A DNA stretch of 64,000 bases. It comes from an uncultured Porphyromonadaceae bacterium. Its GTDB lineage: Bacteria > Bacteroidota > Bacteroidia > Bacteroidales > Muribaculaceae. The position numbers and the translations under genes are program-made. Below are positions 61,356 through 64,000 of this stretch, piece by piece. The notes beneath the pieces were generated by a model. The model was not told the origin of the DNA. It did no database searches and saw nothing but the letters and a program-made list of their open reading frames with translations. The DNA lies in the NCBI GenBank assembly GCA_947175205.1, contig CAMWLS010000002.1, positions 1 to 64,000 of the forward strand, in the 5' to 3' direction. Numbering within the stretch: position 1 is the stretch's first letter; each line of letters begins with the position of its first letter.

Positions 61356-62543
61356 ATGTATAAAATTTCACCGGATATATTTTACATAGGAGTCAATGAC
61401 CGCGTAACATCACTCTTTGAAGGTCTCTGGCCTCTTCCCACAGGTATTACATATAACTCATATCTGGTCAGAGGCTCTGAGAAGACCGCCATCATAGACG
61501 GTGTGGAATTAGGCCATGCCGCACATCAGATTCAGCGGATAAAAGAATTACTGGGTGACAAAGCACCGGATTACCTTGTGATAAACCACATGGAGCCGGA
61601 CCACTCCGGAGCCATTGAACTGCTCAGACGTGAATTCCCTGACATCATCATTGTGGGTAACTCCATCACCCACCGCATGCTGGAAGGCTTTTTCGGGCCC
61701 GTCTCAAACACCATGACCATCAAGGACGGCCAGTCACTCAGTCTGGGTAATCTCACCCTCACCTTCTTCCTTACGCCGCTGGTACACTGGCCGGAGACCA
61801 TGATGACATACGTAAATGAGCGTAACACCATCTTCAGCGGAGATGCTTTCGGATGCTTCGGAGCTCTAAACGGCGCAGTGGTAGACACTGACATGAACCC
61901 TGACAGGTACTTCCCCGAGATGGTCCGGTACTACTCAAACATTGTAGGCAAATATGGCGTACACGTCCAGCGAGCCTTGAAAAAACTCAGCGCCATAAAG
62001 ATTGACACCATATGCTCCACCCACGGCCCCGTATGGCGTGCTAACGTGGATAAAGTGATAGACATATATGACAAACTCAGCCGCTATGAGCCACTGGATG
62101 AAGGCGTAACCATTGTCTATGGCTCCATGTACGGAAACACAACTCGCATAGCTGAAACCGTAGCGGCTGCTCTTGTTGAGGACGGCATACGTGACATTGA
62201 CATTCATGACGCCACCTACACCCATCTGAGTTACATACTGGCGGACATCTTCCGTCACCGCGGACTGGTGATTGCATCCCCCACATACTCAGAAGCCGTT
62301 TTCCCACCCATCCAGGCCCTTTTGGAGGCCCTTCAGGTAAGAGGACTCAAGGAGCGTCACACCATGGTGGTGGGCTCTTACACCTGGGCCTCAAAGGCCG
62401 GGGCACGCATCACTGACATCCTCACCGGCTGTGGCCTGCAGCCCATTACAGAAACCATAACCCTGCGCCAGACTCCCACCCCGGAAGGGCTTGAACAGTG
62501 CCGTCATGCCGCCCATACACTCAGCTCCCTGCTGAAATCATGA
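61356..62543 (+). CDS. fprA: Flavodiiron protein (FprA family A-type flavoprotein)
   Basis: 395 residues. The N-terminal metallo-beta-lactamase-like domain has NHMEPDHSGA (HxExDH diiron ligands) and GDAFGCFGA; the C-terminal flavodoxin domain has IVYGSMYGNTTRIAETVAAA for FMN. It reduces O2 or NO to water or N2O, protecting anaerobes. No rubredoxin gene is adjacent. Convergent with the GT2 gene, 12 bases apart. Confidence 0.93.
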   Translation: MYKISPDIFYIGVNDRVTSLFEGLWPLPTGITYNSYLVRGSEKTAIIDGVELGHAAHQIQRIKELLGDKAPDYLVINHMEPDHSGAIELLRREFPDIIIVGNSITHRMLEGFFGPVSNTMTIKDGQSLSLGNLTLTFFLTPLVHWPETMMTYVNERNTIFSGDAFGCFGALNGAVVDTDMNPDRYFPEMVRYYSNIVGKYGVHVQRALKKLSAIKIDTICSTHGPVWRANVDKVIDIYDKLSRYEPLDEGVTIVYGSMYGNTTRIAETVAAALVEDGIRDIDIHDATYTHLSYILADIFRHRGLVIASPTYSEAVFPPIQALLEALQVRGLKERHTMVVGSYTWASKAGARITDILTGCGLQPITETITLRQTPTPEGLEQCRHAAHTLSSLLKS

Positions 62544-62555
62544 CTCCGAGCCCCC

Positions 62556-63503
62556 TCACAGCAGGGCTATTAAGCGCGGGCTGATGGTGGCTAACAGAGC
62601 TCCTATCCGGTTCTTTATCCGCACGCCTGCACCGGTGAGGGAATAGCGGCGCGTGGTGCTCATGATTTGCACAGCCCGCTCCATTACCGCCCGGCGCACG
62701 CCTGCCTCCAGCCCGGAACCGTGCTTACTGAAAAGAGCATAAATATTACATGCCGCGCTGAAAGCACGGTCACACGCCGCGGCATAGAGCCTCGGATGAT
62801 CTGTAAACTCATCCATAAGGCCCGTAACCACATCTAACACATCAGCCCTGGTGGGCGTCAGCGTGTGCAGGATGCTTCCCTGACGCATCCGGTAAAAATA
62901 CAGTTTGGCCATACTTACAGCCACACGGTCAGTAGCAGCCAGCATGGGAGGCAGCATGGCAAGATCCTCATATAACATCCCCTCCGGCATCCGGTGTACC
63001 CACTGGCGCAGCCACCCGGCCTCATACAGCTTGCCAGGAGCACAGTTACGCACACCATGTGTCTGATGCAGACAGTAGCAGGCACAGGTCTCTCCGTCCC
63101 ACACATGCACATCTCCCTCAGCTGACAGCCGCTTCTCATTATGAGTGTACAGCACAGTTACCATTTTCACATTATGCTCCCGGGCCAGCCGCAGCATATT
63201 CTCCACAGCCCCAGGGGCATAATAATCATCATCATCACAGAAAAGAATGTAATCCCCTGTAGCATATTCCAGCAACCGCCGCCGCGCCATGGAAAGACCG
63301 CCGTGCGGGAGCTTTATAAAACGAACCCCTCGACCCTCAAACTCAGCCCTCACAGAAGACAGATACCCCGTATCCTCAGAGCCGTCATCTCCCACCAGTA
63401 TCTCCGTCTCAACCCCTCCGGTCTGCGCACACATGGCCTCCAGAGTCCGTGCCAGATAATCAGTGGGATTATATGTTGGAATTAAAATACTTACCTGCGC
63501 CAT
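62556..63503 (-). CDS. Family 2 glycosyltransferase
   Basis: 315 residues, GT-A fold. SILIPTYNPTDYLARTLEAM, VGDDGSEDTGYL, and FCDDDDYYAPGA (DXD). The C-terminal half is helical with several Arg, suggesting membrane contact. It probably builds a surface glycan; no other glycan genes lie next to it here. Confidence 0.9.
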   Translation of the reverse strand: MAQVSILIPTYNPTDYLARTLEAMCAQTGGVETEILVGDDGSEDTGYLSSVRAEFEGRGVRFIKLPHGGLSMARRRLLEYATGDYILFCDDDDYYAPGAVENMLRLAREHNVKMVTVLYTHNEKRLSAEGDVHVWDGETCACYCLHQTHGVRNCAPGKLYEAGWLRQWVHRMPEGMLYEDLAMLPPMLAATDRVAVSMAKLYFYRMRQGSILHTLTPTRADVLDVVTGLMDEFTDHPRLYAAACDRAFSAACNIYALFSKHGSGLEAGVRRAVMERAVQIMSTTRRYSLTGAGVRIKNRIGALLATISPRLIALL

Positions 63504-63696
63504 ATTTCATTAATTACGCTGTTTTTACCACCGTTATTCTTCATAACATCCGCCATTTCTCTAACACCCGTCACTTTTAACCTACTCTATCTGTCTAACC
63601 GCTACTTTATTTAATTAAACGGCCCCGCCAACACCTTATTGCCCGCCATTTAACTTTATTTAATCTGCTGACTGTCTTTTATCTGAAAAAAGTCAT

Positions 63697-63704
63697 TACC
63701 TTTG
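63697..63704 (+). promoter_or_regulatory. -7 promoter element of greA
   Basis: TAccTTTG then C, about 87 bases before the ATG. Confidence 0.7.
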
Positions 63705-63724
63705 CGCCATATAGCTCATAGGGG

Positions 63725-63762
63725 ACTCACCCGTTTTTCACGGATGAGTTTCTTAATTTTTT
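63725..63762 (+). terminator. Terminator-like hairpin in the greA leader
   Basis: ACTCA-C-CCGT (63725-63734) pairs with ACGG-A-TGAGT (63740-63749), followed by a T-rich run to 63762. It is inside the 5' UTR, so it could attenuate greA. Confidence 0.65.
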
Positions 63763-63791
63763 ATGTTTAACTTTATAACCTGACATCAACC

Positions 63792-64000
63792 ATGGCTATT
63801 ACATATATGACCCGCGAGGGATATAAAAAGAAGATGGACGAGATTGCTTATCTTGAAAGCGTGAAACGTCCTGAGATATCTCGCGCCATTGCAGAGGCCC
63901 GTGACAAAGGTGACCTCTCTGAGAACGCTGAATATGATGCCGCAAAAGAAGCGCAGGGCATGCTGGAAATGAAAATTGCACAGCTTAAAGACCTTGTGGC
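63792..64000 (+). CDS. greA: Transcription elongation factor GreA (partial)
   Basis: The first 69 codons only, truncated by the window edge. MAITYMTREGYKKKMDEIAY begins the coiled-coil domain, and ARDKGDLSENAEYDAAKEAQ is the hallmark GreA tip with the acidic Asp-Glu pair that enters the polymerase secondary channel. GreA rescues backtracked RNA polymerase by transcript cleavage. Start chosen at the first ATG of the conserved sequence. Confidence 0.96.
   Translation, partial: MAITYMTREGYKKKMDEIAYLESVKRPEISRAIAEARDKGDLSENAEYDAAKEAQGMLEMKIAQLKDLV

Overview
The window comes from a Bacteroidales genome. The -7 boxes match the Bacteroidota consensus TAnnTTTG, Shine-Dalgarno sequences are mostly absent, and there is a fimbrillin/DUF5119/DUF3575 cluster, a VorB/KorB/KorC oxidoreductase, OmpA-TPR lipoproteins, a DUF2795 protein and a BspA-like protein. 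The moderate GC of the backbone and the gene set fit Muribaculaceae or a close relative, but that placement is inference.

Layout. 1-3.8 kb: minus-strand surface/fimbria operon. 4.2-8.1 kb: acpP, fabF and a RecD-type helicase. 8.9-10.4 kb: thioredoxin, a VKOR protein with a degenerate C39-like N-terminus, and a 52-residue peptide, translationally linked. 10.4-17.9 kb: lipid kinase and GluQRS on the minus strand, then a six-gene plus-strand operon (S24 regulator, rnhB, SpoU methyltransferase, LD-carboxypeptidase, DegT aminotransferase, mtaB). 17.9-20.1 kb: Gate-domain membrane protein and porin. 20.2-22.5 kb: accessory islet with a HEPN-type Abi gene preceded by an RNA-like element between two convergent promoters, a decayed gene, a small secreted protein and a roughly 190-nt nested hairpin. 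22.7-35.6 kb: core genes (SemiSWEET, OmpA, 2-oxoacid:ferredoxin oxidoreductase, topoisomerase IV B subunit, coaD, S41 protease, OmpA/TPR lipoprotein, MGMT, cobalamin adenosyltransferase, DUF2795).

35.6-46.7 kb is an AT-rich integrated element of about 11 kb. Its tyrosine recombinase lies directly behind the DUF2795 gene, and the last six codons plus stop of that gene recur with synonymous changes at the far end, marking attL and attR. It carries an excisionase-like HTH protein with a structured leader, a NUMOD3-like peptide, a probable primase/replicase, several unknown genes, a second short tyrosine recombinase, two lipoproteins (the first behind a structured leader RNA of about 300 nt), and a terminal pair made of a HTH-NADAR fusion and a two-TM protein. 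No relaxase or conjugation gene is visible, so a satellite-like or defence-island identity is more likely than an ICE.

46.9-64 kb returns to backbone: proC-proB-proA, a divergent LytTR regulator/LytS-type kinase pair with two operator-like repeats 21 bp apart, a BspA-like LRR protein, cupin/HxlR, a glycosyltransferase/ATP-grasp/PAS group, pdxA-rlmN, a flavodiiron protein, a family 2 glycosyltransferase, and the start of greA with a terminator-like hairpin in its leader.

The best leads for new biology are the HTH-NADAR/TM pair, the nested leader RNA at 42.36-42.67 kb, the Abi RNA element, and the thioredoxin/VKOR/small-peptide unit.
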